From positions 106,213-170,212 of the forward strand of contig NGBS01000011.1 in the NCBI GenBank assembly GCA_002245135.1: DNA of 64,000 nt. Direction: 5' to 3'. The position numbers and the translations under genes are program-made. A model generated the notes under the pieces. That model was given only the letters and a program-made list of their open reading frames with translations, did not search any database and had not been told where the DNA came from. This stretch comes from Proteromonas lacertae. Taxonomy: Eukaryota > Sar > Bigyra > Opalinata > Proteromonadidae. This document shows positions 1-11,846 of this stretch, in pieces; position 1 is the stretch's first letter; every line of letters begins with the position of its first letter.

Positions 1-1129
1 AGAGCATAAAGATGAACAAGTGAAAAACACAGATGAATTCCGTTATCCTGCAGGTCCAGAGTTAATAGAAGCAAGAAAAAGGATATGTGAATATAGTTTT
101 AAAGAAGTTCCACAACGTTTAAAACAAGCAAAATATCTACAACAGAATTTAGAATTATTCAAAGAAAATTTAAAAGGTATAGAAGATAGAAGTAATAGAC
201 TAACTAAAATGGAAATAATGAGTAGTGAATATGGTGGAAAAAGAAGTTTAAGCTGTATAAGAATCAATAAAAAAAATAATATTTATGTAACTTCCAGTTG
301 GAGTGGAGAAATAAACGTATGGGATAAAATCAATAACAATAAAATATTAAGTTTAGGAAACGAAGATAATATTCAAATATTTAACATTGCTTTACATCCA
401 CAGTGTGATATAACAAATCAAAATAATATTAAAAATGTAAATATTGCAAGTGGTGATTGTGTAGGAAATATAAAGTTATGGAGTTTAGATAATAATAATG
501 GATATATAACTACATTAGAAGGACATTTACAAAGAATTGGTTGTTTGGAATTCCATCCAATAGGTAATTACTTAGGAAGTGTATCTTTTGATGAATCATT
601 TCGATTATGGGATATTGAAACTCAAAAGGAATTATTAGTTCAAGAAGGTCATTATAAACCAATTCATTCATTATCATTTCAATGTGATGGTAGTTTATGT
701 ATAACTGGAGATTCAGTTGGTGTTGGAAAAGTATGGGATATAAGAAGTGGTAAATGTATTTATAATTTGATTGGTCATTTGGATTGTATAGTAAAATGTG
801 ATTGTAGTAAGAATGGTTATTATATTGCAACTTGCAGTAAAGATAATACTTCTAAAATATGGGATATAAGGAATATGAAATGTTTATACACTTTGCCTGG
901 GCATTTAGACTTGATTTCTGATATTCGATTTTCACCAATAGATGGTGAATTTTTAGTTACTTCTTCATTTGATAAAACTATAAAAATTTGGTCAATTAAG
1001 ACTTTTAAATGTTTAGCTACTTTGAAAGGACATGAGAATAAGATTACAAGTTGTGATTTTGCTAGTGATGAGAATGTTATTGTTTCTTGTGGTTTAGATA
1101 AAACATGGAAGAAATGGCAAGTTTGTTAA
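1..1129 (+). CDS. PRPF4: U4/U6 snRNP protein PRPF4 (Prp4), WD40; 5' end outside window
   Basis: The reading frame is open from base 2, so the N-terminus lies outside the window. The visible 375 residues start with the family's charged segment (EFRYPAGPELIEARKRIC), which precedes the propeller in Prp4 proteins. Seven WD-type repeats follow, most ending in WD-like dipeptides (IKLWSLD, FRLWDIE, GKVWDIR, SKIWDIR, IKIWSIK, WKKWQVC). Prp4 is a subunit of the U4/U6.U5 tri-snRNP and acts in the nucleus during spliceosome assembly, which fits a genome full of introns. No intron is needed in this part. It converges on REV7, with 60 bases between the stops. The assignment rests on both the pre-propeller segment and repeat order, so another WD40 family is unlikely. 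Confidence 0.9.
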   Translation, partial: EHKDEQVKNTDEFRYPAGPELIEARKRICEYSFKEVPQRLKQAKYLQQNLELFKENLKGIEDRSNRLTKMEIMSSEYGGKRSLSCIRINKKNNIYVTSSWSGEINVWDKINNNKILSLGNEDNIQIFNIALHPQCDITNQNNIKNVNIASGDCVGNIKLWSLDNNNGYITTLEGHLQRIGCLEFHPIGNYLGSVSFDESFRLWDIETQKELLVQEGHYKPIHSLSFQCDGSLCITGDSVGVGKVWDIRSGKCIYNLIGHLDCIVKCDCSKNGYYIATCSKDNTSKIWDIRNMKCLYTLPGHLDLISDIRFSPIDGEFLVTSSFDKTIKIWSIKTFKCLATLKGHENKITSCDFASDENVIVSCGLDKTWKKWQVC

Positions 1130-1189
1130 AAATAAAAATTAAAAAATTAAAAATAATAAATAATAAAAGATTCTTTTGTTTTTTTTATC

Positions 1190-1901
1190 TTATTGAGAAA
1201 ATGAAAATTCTGAATATTTTGTGAAGAATAATTGTATATTGAATGAATTATTCTGTAATGATTTGATTGGAATTATTTCTCTACTTCTTTGTATTGCATT
1301 ATCATCAAATGTATCAATACACCAAACATTCTTATTTATTTCAATACTTTCATTACTTATATGGTGTACGCATACATTTATGTAGAATGAAGTGTCTAAA
1401 GAAAATATTGGAATGTACTGAGATGATAAATTGAGTTTCACGAATAATAAATTGAAATATTCATCAATCTACAAAATATTATAAAAATATTGTTCAATAC
1501 CACTCTTGTATCAGTAATTTCTTGATTTAAATTCATTTGGATTGTTGAAATAAATTCTATATGTTCATTTTGATGAAAAACAATCTCTAATTTGTCAAAT
1601 TCGCCCTATATATTTTATAATATTAGTCAATAAACAATACTGATTCAAAAAATGGTTTTGTATTCATTAAAATATCATGAATGTACTGAATTAGGTCAGG
1701 ATGAATACACATCCTTAAATAAACTCCAAATTTGTGACATCTTTCAAATATTTCTATTAATGACATATTCAAATCCAATACCTTCGGGATATAATTGTGA
1801 CAAGTACACTAAATTGTGAATATAAACTTCCATAAGGTTTAATATATGTTCAATAATTTCTAAAATTGTATGAAATCAAAAATACCCTCACTAACTGGCA
1901 T
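1190..1901 (-). CDS. MAD2L2: REV7/MAD2L2 HORMA-domain protein, five exons
   Basis: Five exons join in frame: 1886-1901, 1782-1859, 1641-1753, 1501-1605 and 1190-1468. The introns are 26, 28, 35 and 32 nt, all GT-AG, and the product is 196 residues, close to the usual REV7 length of about 210. The family line is recognisable throughout: an early helix ending LSQLYPE, IFERCHKFGVYLRMCIHPDL, QYIHDIL, then the seatbelt region ending in IPIKSLQNNSFNIQLF. REV7 is the adaptor of DNA polymerase zeta in translesion synthesis and also acts in shieldin and mitotic control in other eukaryotes. The start at 1901 gives a very short first exon (MPVSE), shorter at the N-terminus than in animals. MAD2 itself is the main alternative, but the central and C-terminal pattern fits REV7 better. 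Confidence 0.82.
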
Positions 1902-2008
1902 AATAATATGAATTTAAGATTTATAGGGTTTTCAAAACAATTTTCAAATAATTCTATCCCCACAAAAATAAGAAAAACAATTAAAACGATGATTAATCTT
2001 ATTTCATT

Positions 2009-3008
<1,000 letters not shown>

Positions 3009-3137
3009 TTTAAATTTTGGATGAAGGAAAACGAATCTATTTCGATCAATTTTGGAACAATCAACAAAATATGCAAAAAAAGTGTTCTAAACTTATATAT
3101 TTTCACTTAAATTTATTATGTACATCATAATCTACAG

Positions 3138-4114
3138 TTATTTTATGCTTTCACAGATTTCTTCACATTTTGAAAATAAATACTCTCTTTTATTCTTCCA
3201 GTATCTATCCAATCTGCTTATCTTTATCTTACAATCACCATAATACAATCCACTCTCATATTCACACAACTTTGAAACAGAACAATAAATAGTAGTTGAA
3301 CAGCCTTCTTCTACTGTTTTTTCTACACATCCATAACAACTCATGGGAGAATGTTTAAAATTACGATATAATTGCGTATTAATCACTCCTGGATGAACTG
3401 CATAAAAATGAACATTCTTCTCTCTCAAACTATATTCATAACATATCTGATTGATTTGTAATTTAGAATTACAATATGCTTTAAACCTATTAAAACAACA
3501 ACCAGTAGGTGGAATAGTATAAAATGGATTTGCAAACCAATGGCTAAATGAGGATAGAAATATTACTCTAGAATGTTCTCTTTCTCTTAATTGATTTAAT
3601 AATAATTTAGTTAACAAAAATGGACCTAACACATTAACACTGAAATGAATTTCTAAGTTATTCTCTGTATTCTCAAACTTATCATTACCTATTATTCCTG
3701 CGTTGTTTATTAATATGTCTAATGGATATTCTTTCTCTTCATATGCTAAACAAAACACTCGAATACTGTGTAAACTACTCAAATCTAATTTCATTACTTC
3801 TATTTCACTGTTATTTGTTAAATATTTTAATTCATTAGCGAGTTTATTACCTTCAGATATGTTACGACATCCTAAAATCAAATGAGCTTTAGTTTCTGCT
3901 AAAACATGAGCTGTTTCTCTTCCAATTCCACTGGTAGCTCCCTATTATATATTTATAAACTTATAATACTGTTATTATTACATAGCGATCTTTCAAATTC
4001 ACATTTTCGTTTTGAATTATCTCATTTCCAGTTGTCTTACTGTTATATGGATGACTATTAAGATTTATTATTTTTTATCAAAATAAATATATCATACGAT
4101 TGAAAATTTCCCAT
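3138..4114 (-). CDS. Short-chain dehydrogenase/reductase, WWOX-like, three exons
   Basis: Exons 4098-4114, 3970-4054 and 3138-3941 give 301 residues; the introns are 43 and 28 nt. The 28-nt intron splits the cofactor motif, and removing it restores VIITGATSGIG exactly. Other classical SDR features are CRN after beta-2, LDLSSL, NNAG, the active-site serine region (FLSSFSHW), the catalytic YCNSK (YxxxK) and HPGVINT. The segment before the Rossmann fold (TTGNEIIQNENVNLKDRY) resembles the linker before the SDR domain of WWOX, and the C-terminus also follows that family, but the WW domains are absent. It is an NAD(P)-dependent oxidoreductase of unknown substrate. Retinol-dehydrogenase-like SDRs are the alternative. 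Confidence 0.85.
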
Positions 4115-4687
4115 TTTAGATAAATGGTTTATGAAAAAAAGATTAGAAATACCCAAAAGTTTTAAAAATACAAAGAAATTGTATTAACATTAAAAATATT
4201 TATAAAAATATCAAAAGTAAATGAAGAACTGTTAGAAGGTGAATGACAGTACTTGAAATCAAACATATAGAATTAATACAGCTGTTAGTAGGATGTTGTA
4301 GTATATGTATTATATAACAGTTTCAATATGCAGCACAAATGATTTCAACTCATTCACAGCACTAAAAAGAGTGTAACGTGTGGAGGAATGTATATTTAAA
4401 ATGTATGTATCTTTAATACAGAAAACAATTATAGCATGTTGTTGTGCGCCGTTGAGCTAAATGAGCCGTTGGGCGTTAAGAAGACTTTTTTCAAAACTAA
4501 TATCATATTTATGATGTTGACGATGAGTTATGTTCAAATATATATTTAGTTTGTAATATAGACAACTATTTTGTGCAACATAAAATTGTTATAATATGTT
4601 TCAAAACCTACATAAAACTGTAGTACACATCATATATATGTCAAATATAAAATTAATATATTAGTATTATGTTATAATAAAAAGCAG

Positions 4688-4724
4688 CAGTTATACAGGA
4701 ATTAAGAATTATACCCCTTCTGAC
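4688..4724 (+). repeat. 37-bp dispersed repeat end, copy A
   Basis: The 37 bases beginning CAGTTATACAGGAATTAAG match the reverse complement of 49387-49423 with a single mismatch, 45 kb away. The sharp CAGT start resembles the terminus of a DNA transposon, but no partner terminus is seen nearby. Confidence 0.6.
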
Positions 4725-5511
4725 TTCATAGTGTTTTCACACAAACATTTTTCAAGCATATTATTTTCTTTTAGTTTTTGTATGATATATATACTTTTTA
4801 TAGAATGATAAAGAATATAAGAGAAATACATATTAGTCTTCTTATTATTTTTAAGATTATTATTCGAAAGAATAAAAATTGAAGAAGATTACTATGTATG
4901 TACTATTCAAGAAATTTATCTTTATATATGGTAATAAATAATTTTTTATTATGATTTAGCTTTATATTACAAACACATTTTCAACTATCTACTTATATTC
5001 ACATAATATTCCTTCTAACCTACTCAACTCTTTTGAGCTTCTAAATCGTACATTATACACTCTAATTCCTTCTTCTTTTCTCGAACTATTTTAGAAAGAA
5101 CCATACTTTTTCATATAAACAAACAATTTGCAGTATTTTCATTCATTTTCTTATATTAATAATAACTACATATCTTTTTTAAACCACTACATGAAAATCT
5201 TTTAGCAAGAGTTAAAAATCACTAATCATCTGTACTAATGGTTTGCTATTATATTATTCTCTATCTCTTTCCTCCTTATATTAATTTATATGTAATCCTC
5301 ATTAGTGATTGACATGTTAAAATATGCAATTAAATAAATAGAATCATTTAATGACAAATTTCTCCAATTAATAATGATTCCATCATTTAATTACCACATT
5401 TAAGACTTGGAACATTCATTTCATCTAATTATTCCTATTAAGAATAAATTAGCATTTATACAACTACTATTCCAGTAAATTTCTATAAATCACATATACA
5501 TAGTATTTAGA

Positions 5512-5583
5512 GTGCTCAAAAAATAACAAGAATCGACACAAACATAAGTTTGATCATTTTCTCAATTTTTATTTTTTGAGCAC
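5512..5583. repeat. Foldback: 15-bp perfect arms, about 42-nt loop
   Basis: GTGCTCAAAAAATAA at the left is the exact reverse complement of TTATTTTTTGAGCAC at the right. It could be a tiny MITE or a transcribed hairpin; no coding sequence overlaps it. Confidence 0.6.
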
Positions 5584-5984
5584 CTGCCTCCTATAGGAAG
5601 TAAGGGCTCAATATAATAATATATTATGTGTATATGATGATTATATCAAACATTAATTTAAATATATTAGTCTAATTTTCGTAATCTAGCTATTTCCTTA
5701 ATTATTTATAATTGATTTATAGTATAATAAAATAATACACATATGTAACACATAATATTTATATGTACCTATTTATACTTTTATCAAACATATTTGTAAA
5801 TATTTCTAATTATAAACATACAAAACACTAACAGATGTATATTTATTTGTTACTCAATGATAATTTAACCTTTGTCTTAAAAATCAAATCAAAAATCCAT
5901 AATAACATCAATGTGTCTTTTTTCTCAGTTTGCATAGCTTCTACTATAGCTAAATTTGCACCTTCTTCTACTACTTTACCTTCT

Positions 5985-6557
5985 TTTACTAATACACCAT
6001 AAAATTACCAGTCATTGAGACAAGCTAAAAATTTGGAATGATTTACTTCAGGTTTTGGAATCATGCTTTGATAATTTGCTTTCTAAAGCATTTCTTACAT
6101 CTATAGTGAAGCTACCTCCATAACCTTCTACTAATCTTTTCATATATTGTACAGCTACCTATTTTAGAAACCTTTGTATGTTTAAAACAGAGTTAACTTC
6201 TACATCACCACATAATCTCAATACTATTTTTATTTCTTTCCTATTCAATAAACAAGTCTCAATTATCACTTTAACAAGTATATTGGTCTTATGACATTCC
6301 ACTACAATAGGAATAATTTCTTTATTTTAATATTTTTAGTCATTTTCTTTTAATGCTACAACAATAACCTTATCTGAGCTATCAGCGTTATCTTTTATAA
6401 ATATTTTGGCTTCTTGCAATTTTATCTCTGGAGTTGTTACATCTAGTTGTTACTCTCCTCATTTTTACTTTCTTTCATTATTTTACCATCTCTACTGTCT
6501 GATTTATCTTCAAGTAGATGGAGCTAAAGGTAAACAACTGTTATTATATCTATTGTA
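5985..6557 (-). pseudogene. Decayed coding repeat, inverted copy A
   Basis: This stretch is nearly identical to the reverse complement of 25305-25922. Read on the minus strand, several long peptide-like runs appear in shifting frames (for example PEIKLQEAKIFIKDNADSSD), separated by stops. It is a gene-derived repeat that decayed before duplication or was copied as a dead sequence. I do not recognise the family. Confidence 0.55.
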
Positions 6558-6564
6558 CCCTATA

Positions 6565-6978
6565 TTATGAATAATGTGTATATTCATAATCATCTCTATA
6601 TATAGTAACGATAGGCTCCTGTGACGCAAAAACTACTAGTTTTTCAAAAATATGATATTCACACCACATTTCTTCAAGAGAAGTACTAACTGTTATATTG
6701 GTGGCTATTGATGGCTTTACTATATCCATACAATGTTCAACATAAGCTCCAGGTAAAGGAACACGATAATCTACAAATGGTTCTTTTCTATCAGGATCTG
6801 TATCTACTCTAATAAATACATAATAATTCCCAGCTATATATTCTTCATTACAACAATCTGGTATATCAATAATCCATCGATTATTAAAACGCATATGTTG
6901 ATAAATAGCAAGCATTATCTTACCTTCATAATAATAAGGATAGATATAATGTTCATACTTAGGAGGATTAAATGTCAT
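6565..6978 (-). CDS. Hypothetical protein, 137 aa
   Basis: This is an intact small frame starting MTFNPPKYEHYIYPYYYEGK, rich in Tyr, Ile and acidic residues, with no membrane segment or clear motif. It begins just downstream, on the minus strand, of three CCAAT-bearing tandem repeats at 7011-7115 that look like its promoter. It adjoins the repeat at 5985-6557 and lies at the edge of the Maverick-like block, so it may be a viral accessory gene. Function unknown. Confidence 0.5.
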   Translation of the reverse strand: MTFNPPKYEHYIYPYYYEGKIMLAIYQHMRFNNRWIIDIPDCCNEEYIAGNYYVFIRVDTDPDRKEPFVDYRVPLPGAYVEHCMDIVKPSIATNITVSTSLEEMWCEYHIFEKLVVFASQEPIVTIYRDDYEYTHYS

Positions 6979-7010
6979 AATTAATATTCAAAAATCCAAA
7001 ATACCAAGTG

Positions 7011-7115
7011 CATGAACGATTATTGGTTAAAAACAAATAATGGAAACGACATGAATTTTTATTGGTTAAATGCAAATAATAATAACAAAATGGCATGAAT
7101 GATTATTGGTTAAAA
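7011..7115 (-). promoter_or_regulatory. Three tandem CCAAT-type repeats upstream of the 137-aa gene
   Basis: Three copies of a roughly 21-bp unit (CATGAAnnnTTATTGGTTAAA) lie at 7011, 7050 and 7094, spaced 39-44 bp. On the minus strand each reads TTTAACCAATAA, a CCAAT box in fixed orientation. They sit 32 to 137 bp upstream of the start at 6978. Confidence 0.5.
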
Positions 7116-7264
7116 ATCTACAAAAAAAAATATATATATACAAACATACATACATACATACATCTATAAAGAAAACAATAATAATAAAAATAATAATAAT
7201 AATAATATATATTAATTAAACATCGAAATTTATAAAAACTATATCGGATTTCATTTCAGTATTA

Positions 7265-8245
7265 TTATCTTCTGAAGATTGATAGTTGATTACGACATTT
7301 TTCACATGTTTGTGATATTAAAAATGAACAATTATCCCATTCCAGAAAATTTGGTATTGTATAAAAACCTAAACATTTTTTACATTTTAATTTGACTTCA
7401 GTTCTACAGTTTAAACAATTTTTTGCTATTTTAAAAGTTTTATCATCAATTACTAAAAATGAAGTTGATCCAAACCACTTTTTGCATACTTCACACTGTT
7501 GTTCATTTATATGACTATATATTACTGGCTGAGATAACATTTTCATTTCAAATAAATAATTATTTGTAATATCTACTATAATTTTATTTCTTTTTAAAAT
7601 ATCAACAATATTTCTTGATAAAATAGTAAAATCATTCCTTGCTTGTGCAGAAATATACATTTCTATATTATTATTACCTAACTGATTTAAATATTTTGGA
7701 ATTAAACATTTTCCATTAATCTTATTAAAGAAATGCTTACAGAATATTATTATCATTTCAGGATTACGCAAAAATTCTGCTAAATACGGAGTTCTATGTT
7801 TATTATAGTGATATTTAGTCCAATTTATGTATTTCAAATATTCCCTAAATGAAATCGCCTTCATATATTCAAAATTCGATTTTACTTTATGATGTACTGT
7901 ACTTAAAAATGAAGCATAATCTCTCTCATTATTCTGAATTTGTATATTGATATTTTTATCAATTGTAATTACACTATCTTCATCTGCATTTGTATCTACA
8001 TCTACAACTTCAACTACATTATTATTATTATTAGTATTAGTAGTATTAGTATTATTTTCTGTTTCGCTTTCATTCAAAAAAGGATTTAATGATGATGATA
8101 ACGATGATGTATTATCTAATTCAGGAAGATCCCACATTTCAGGATCACTAAAGTCCATGTAAGATTCTGGATCACTAAATAAAGGTTCTTCATTAAATAA
8201 CTCCTCTCTATCTATATCTTGACTTGCCATACAGTTTATTTTCAA
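7265..8245 (-). CDS. Zinc-ribbon protein of Maverick-like block, 326 aa
   Basis: The N-terminal third (to about residue 105) is acidic and Asn/Thr-rich (runs of TNTNNNNN) and probably disordered. The middle is helical and unrecognised. The C-terminus has at least three Cys pairs: CEVCKKWF, NCLNCRTEVKLKCKKC and TCEKCRNQ, typical of zinc ribbons or treble clefs. The same CxxC-KKxF style occurs in the 39516-40295 protein of the GC-rich element and in the broken gene at 49833-50690, suggesting a shared protein class among these mobile units. The frame is intact. A transcription-factor-like role is possible but not shown. Confidence 0.6.
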   Translation of the reverse strand: MKINCMASQDIDREELFNEEPLFSDPESYMDFSDPEMWDLPELDNTSSLSSSLNPFLNESETENNTNTTNTNNNNNVVEVVDVDTNADEDSVITIDKNINIQIQNNERDYASFLSTVHHKVKSNFEYMKAISFREYLKYINWTKYHYNKHRTPYLAEFLRNPEMIIIFCKHFFNKINGKCLIPKYLNQLGNNNIEMYISAQARNDFTILSRNIVDILKRNKIIVDITNNYLFEMKMLSQPVIYSHINEQQCEVCKKWFGSTSFLVIDDKTFKIAKNCLNCRTEVKLKCKKCLGFYTIPNFLEWDNCSFLISQTCEKCRNQLSIFRR

Positions 8246-8592
8246 TGAACTATATATACATTATAGAATTTATAAGATAATTATAAACATGATTATAGTA
8301 CTATGAATTATGAATTAGATACTCTATGAAAATATATTATAGAATATATAATATACTATAAAATAATAAAAGAAATTATAAGAATTAAACAAGAAATCTC
8401 TAAATAAATGAGTGTGAGTAAAACAAAAAATTTCAGTTTCACCATAATAATTTATTTTTTTTTATTTTCAAAAACTTGTTTGTAACTGTAAATTTCATTT
8501 CCAATTTTCTCTTTATTTTAGAGAATTTGTCTATTTTAATATTCTTTATAATTAAATTTATATATATAATATTATATATATTCATATTCATT

Positions 8593-9957
8593 ATGGCTCG
8601 TATTAAGAAAGTTTCAAAAAGATCTGCTACAAACAAGAAGTTAGTATATATATATATATATATATTATTTATGATTTATACAAAATAGGATAAACAAAGA
8701 AAAGAGAGTGATAGAAGATTGAATGCAAAAGAGTTTGAAAATATGACTCATCCTTCTCCTCCTCCTCCTTCTCCTCCTCCTCCTACTACTACTACTACTG
8801 CTACTACTACTACTACTGCTACTAATTCTACAACAACAAATTCAAAATGAGATATTGAGAGTGATAGCGAAGAAGCTATATTAGATGATTTTATGAAAGT
8901 ATATGATAAAGATATAAAGGAGTGGAGAGAAGCAGAAGAAAAAGAAATGTATGAAGCAGGTGAATTTATTCCTTGGAATGATCAGAAAAGAATCAATGAA
9001 TTTGTCAACAAGTGCATGACATTATATCTAGAAAACAAATCAGAAGATGAAATTAAAAAAGAAATTAGAAAGATGCTGTTAGATTATAAATTCAAACGTG
9101 GTTATCTGAATGAAATATTACGAAGAGTGGATCAAGCAAAACATGAACATGATCAAATGCAAAAGTTGAAAGAAGCTCCTCATCCTAAAGAATGTTCAAC
9201 AAGAACAATATCTAATGAAGAATATGAAAGATTAGTAAAGAGTGCTGAAGAAAGTGCAAAAGCAAGAGAAGAAAAAGAAGATGATGAAATACCTGATCCA
9301 CCAAAGATTAAAAGATTACACTGTGAATTTTATAATTTATGGAATTGAGATAAAAATGATGAAGATACAGAAGAAAAAGTCAGAAAGCATATTAAGAAAT
9401 ATCAACCCAAAGATGAAAAAAAGTTGTTAGTTAGATATGATATTTATGGTAGACCTATGGATGAAGTAGATGAAGAATATGATCCAGAAAAACCAGTTGA
9501 TACTAGCGATGATGAAGAAGAAGTTATTGGTGATGATTATGATGATGATGATGATGTTTATAGTGATATTATGGAAGAAGAAAATGATGATGTAGAATGT
9601 AATGAAACACTTAGTAATATGGAAACTGATAGTGATATTATACCTTATACTCAAACATCACCAACCTATTCTCCAACTTCTATAATAGATACTGTTTCTA
9701 AAAAAGAAGAAGAAGAAGAAGAAGAATTTGTTCCTGGTACTCCTCAAGATGAAGAAATAGAAACTCATGGTGTTAAATATTCAAGTGATGAAGAAGAATC
9801 TGATCAATCAGATGATGAATGTAGATTAATTATCAAAATCATGAGTAAGAAGATCAAAGACATATTCAAGAACATGAAGATAGGTGCTTTTAGCGTAAAA
9901 GAATATAATCACAGTTATGATGTTTCAATAAATATAAGAAAAAACACCATTAATTAA
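8593..9957 (+). pseudogene. Acidic low-complexity protein gene broken by two in-frame TGA codons
   Basis: A short basic start (MARIKKVSKRSATNK) is followed by a probable short AT-rich intron, a Pro/Thr repeat run (8755-8840), a charged helical segment and a long Asp/Glu-rich tail. The frame is continuous from about 8700 to 9957 except for TGA at 8848-8850 and 9346-9348, with plausible coding on both sides of each. Near the end a peptide SPTYSPTS resembles one and a half repeats of the RNA polymerase II CTD. Function unknown; it belongs with the neighbouring Maverick-like genes. Confidence 0.5.
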
Positions 9958-10019
9958 AATATTATTATTATTATTAAAATGATTACTATATTATCTTATT
10001 ATTTGTTTGTTCTTTATTT

Positions 10020-10591
10020 TTAATTATTCATTGCTGATGGAATAACAAATTCTGTCATAACAGGAACAGTAGGATGTATACATTGAGTTATTGATGTAGG
10101 AGAGTTTTCTAATGAGTTTGCTAAAGGTGTAATTTCTTCATCATCTTCTTCTCTAAATTTATCGCCTGCTTGTTTGATTGCTACTAGAAGTTCTATTCTT
10201 CTTAATTCTGACAATAAATGTTCTGTTTGAAATACTAATCCACTAATTTGTTGAGATGGCATTGTATAGAATGGTAAATCATCATCACTTCTATATTTAC
10301 TAAAGAAATCATATAAATTGTTAACAATATTGATTAAATGCGAATCTGTATGACATACACACACTGCTGTATTAATAGATACTTTCTTACTTGTTCTAGT
10401 TCTCTTTGGTTTAGTTTTTGGTAATTCATTTGTTGTAGTTTGAGTATTATTGTTTTCTATTTTTACTCCTCCATTATCTTGTACTGAATCTCTATTAGTC
10501 TTTTTAGTATTTGTTCTTCTTCTTTTAATCGGTTTTGTATCAGTGACATTTGTATTTGGTTTTTCTGGTAATTTTGGTGATATAATCTAAT
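10020..10591 (-). CDS. Basic and helical hypothetical protein, 3' exon
   Basis: The frame is open from about 10591, where a TTAG acceptor-like site is followed by coding sequence, to a stop at 10020. The first half is basic and Thr/Lys/Arg-rich (IKRRRTNTKKTNRD), as in nucleic-acid-binding or nuclear-targeted tails. The second half is a helical segment (HLLSELRRIELLVAIK) and an unstructured end. Any upstream exon in 10592-10720 was not resolved. It is part of the minus-strand half of the Maverick-like block. Confidence 0.4.
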
Positions 10592-10721
10592 ATCATTCAA
10601 GAAAATGATAAATGAAATTATTTTTAATATTTTATAAATCTAAAAAACAAAAACCTAAAATATAAGATTAGTGAAATATGATTGGCTATTTTCTAATTAA
10701 TATCTTTTCTACTAAACGTCG

Positions 10722-11342
10722 TCAAATATCAAACTGTGTTTGTCTTGTTATAGTTCGTCTTGATCCTATTCTTGGTGGACTCGGCTTGGAATTGGTAATT
10801 GGTTGATGAGGTGAAAAAAAATGCTCTACTAATTCTTCATTATCATTTATCATTGTACTATTACTATGTGTAGTTTCTTCTTCTTCTTCTTCTCGTGATA
10901 CATTATGAACAGTATTTTCTTCTGATAATGATTTATTCTTTTTATAATTACGTATAGGACTCATAAAGAAATTAGATAATCTTCTTCCATATGATATATG
11001 TTGTTGTTGTTGTTGATTATGTAAATTTGATATTGTGGGTGTTGAAGGTGAATAAAGTGAATGTGGTGTTTTAATTCCAAAACATCTCATAATCATTGTT
11101 TTTAATTTTAATAATACTAATAAAACTACAGAGACAAGTGCAATTATTAATTCTGTTTTCATAGAGTTGATTACATCATTAATTAATGTTACATTAGATG
11201 TCATATTATTCACTAATTGATTAATAAATTGAATTGTGTAATTTTTATCCATATGATGAAAAAATCTATGAATATTATATTTATAGTAACAATACATCGA
11301 GAAAATTACGAATAAACTTTCATTCATGTTTTTCTTGAACAT
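10722..11342 (-). CDS. Single-pass membrane protein with long charged tail, 206 aa
   Basis: A hydrophobic helix lies at about residues 66-83 (IIALVSVVLLVLLKL), followed by a Ser/Pro/Gln-rich tail with a poly-Gln run and a poly-Glu run. The N-terminal region carries Asn sites (MTSNVTLIND) compatible with an exposed side. An internal Met (MDKNYTIQF) is an alternative start. Placed among Maverick-like genes, it could be a virion membrane protein; no family is recognised. Confidence 0.45.
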   Translation of the reverse strand: MFKKNMNESLFVIFSMYCYYKYNIHRFFHHMDKNYTIQFINQLVNNMTSNVTLINDVINSMKTELIIALVSVVLLVLLKLKTMIMRCFGIKTPHSLYSPSTPTISNLHNQQQQQHISYGRRLSNFFMSPIRNYKKNKSLSEENTVHNVSREEEEEETTHSNSTMINDNEELVEHFFSPHQPITNSKPSPPRIGSRRTITRQTQFDI

Positions 11343-11350
11343 AGTTTCAC

Positions 11351-11767
11351 ATGTTTTTCTTGATCATTTTCATATTATCAGAAAGTGAAAGAGAAAGAAG
11401 AAGATTGAATTGCGAAAACATGAGAAAAATTAAAGCAATGAAAAGAAAACAATTATCAAAAAAGAATTACAATAAGAAATTATTATCAAAACATTATGAT
11501 AATGATAATGATGATATTTTACCAGAGAATTATGAATATGATGACAATAATGATGATGAAGATGTAATGGATTATTTTAACAAAAAATATGAAGATTTGA
11601 TAAAAAGAAAACATGTATATTATGATATACCAGAAAAGAAAAAACAAGCAATTAGAAGTAGAGTTTCAAAGAGAGATATACCTGTTAGTAAATATAAACC
11701 AATAGCATTAACTGATAAACCACCAAGTATAAATGCAATAAAACCAATATATACTAATTTTGACTAA
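11351..11767 (+). CDS. Small basic/acidic hypothetical protein, 138 aa or less
   Basis: The frame runs from ATG 11351. The first residues (MFFLIIFILSESE) may be an artefact, because the convincing coding begins around MRKIKAMKRKQ. A basic segment is followed by an Asp/Asn-rich block and a Lys/Arg-rich segment ending KPIYTNFD. The divergent start faces that of the membrane protein at 11342, with only 8 bases between, so they may share a promoter. No family recognised. Confidence 0.4.
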   Translation: MFFLIIFILSESERERRRLNCENMRKIKAMKRKQLSKKNYNKKLLSKHYDNDNDDILPENYEYDDNNDDEDVMDYFNKKYEDLIKRKHVYYDIPEKKKQAIRSRVSKRDIPVSKYKPIALTDKPPSINAIKPIYTNFD

Positions 11768-11846
11768 ATAATTTCATTTACTATTTTCTTGTATCTTATT
11801 ATAGAAAAAAAAATATATTTGTTTTTTAGGGTTTTTAATTTATATT

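Larger units (their letters stand above)
4115..5984. other. Gene-free AT-rich interval with repeat fragments
   Basis: No reading frame here looks like a gene. It holds a degenerate GTTGTGCGCCG repeat end at about 4438-4480, a 37-bp repeat end at 4688-4724, and a foldback at 5512-5583. The rest is AT-rich sequence with short T and A runs and no recognisable RNA gene. Confidence 0.6.

Noticed and set aside
7173-8830. Triplet runs (AAT, ACT, CCT) as possible CRISPR or satellite arrays
   Set aside because: They are simple microsatellites or coding low-complexity runs; there is no repeat-spacer structure anywhere in the window.
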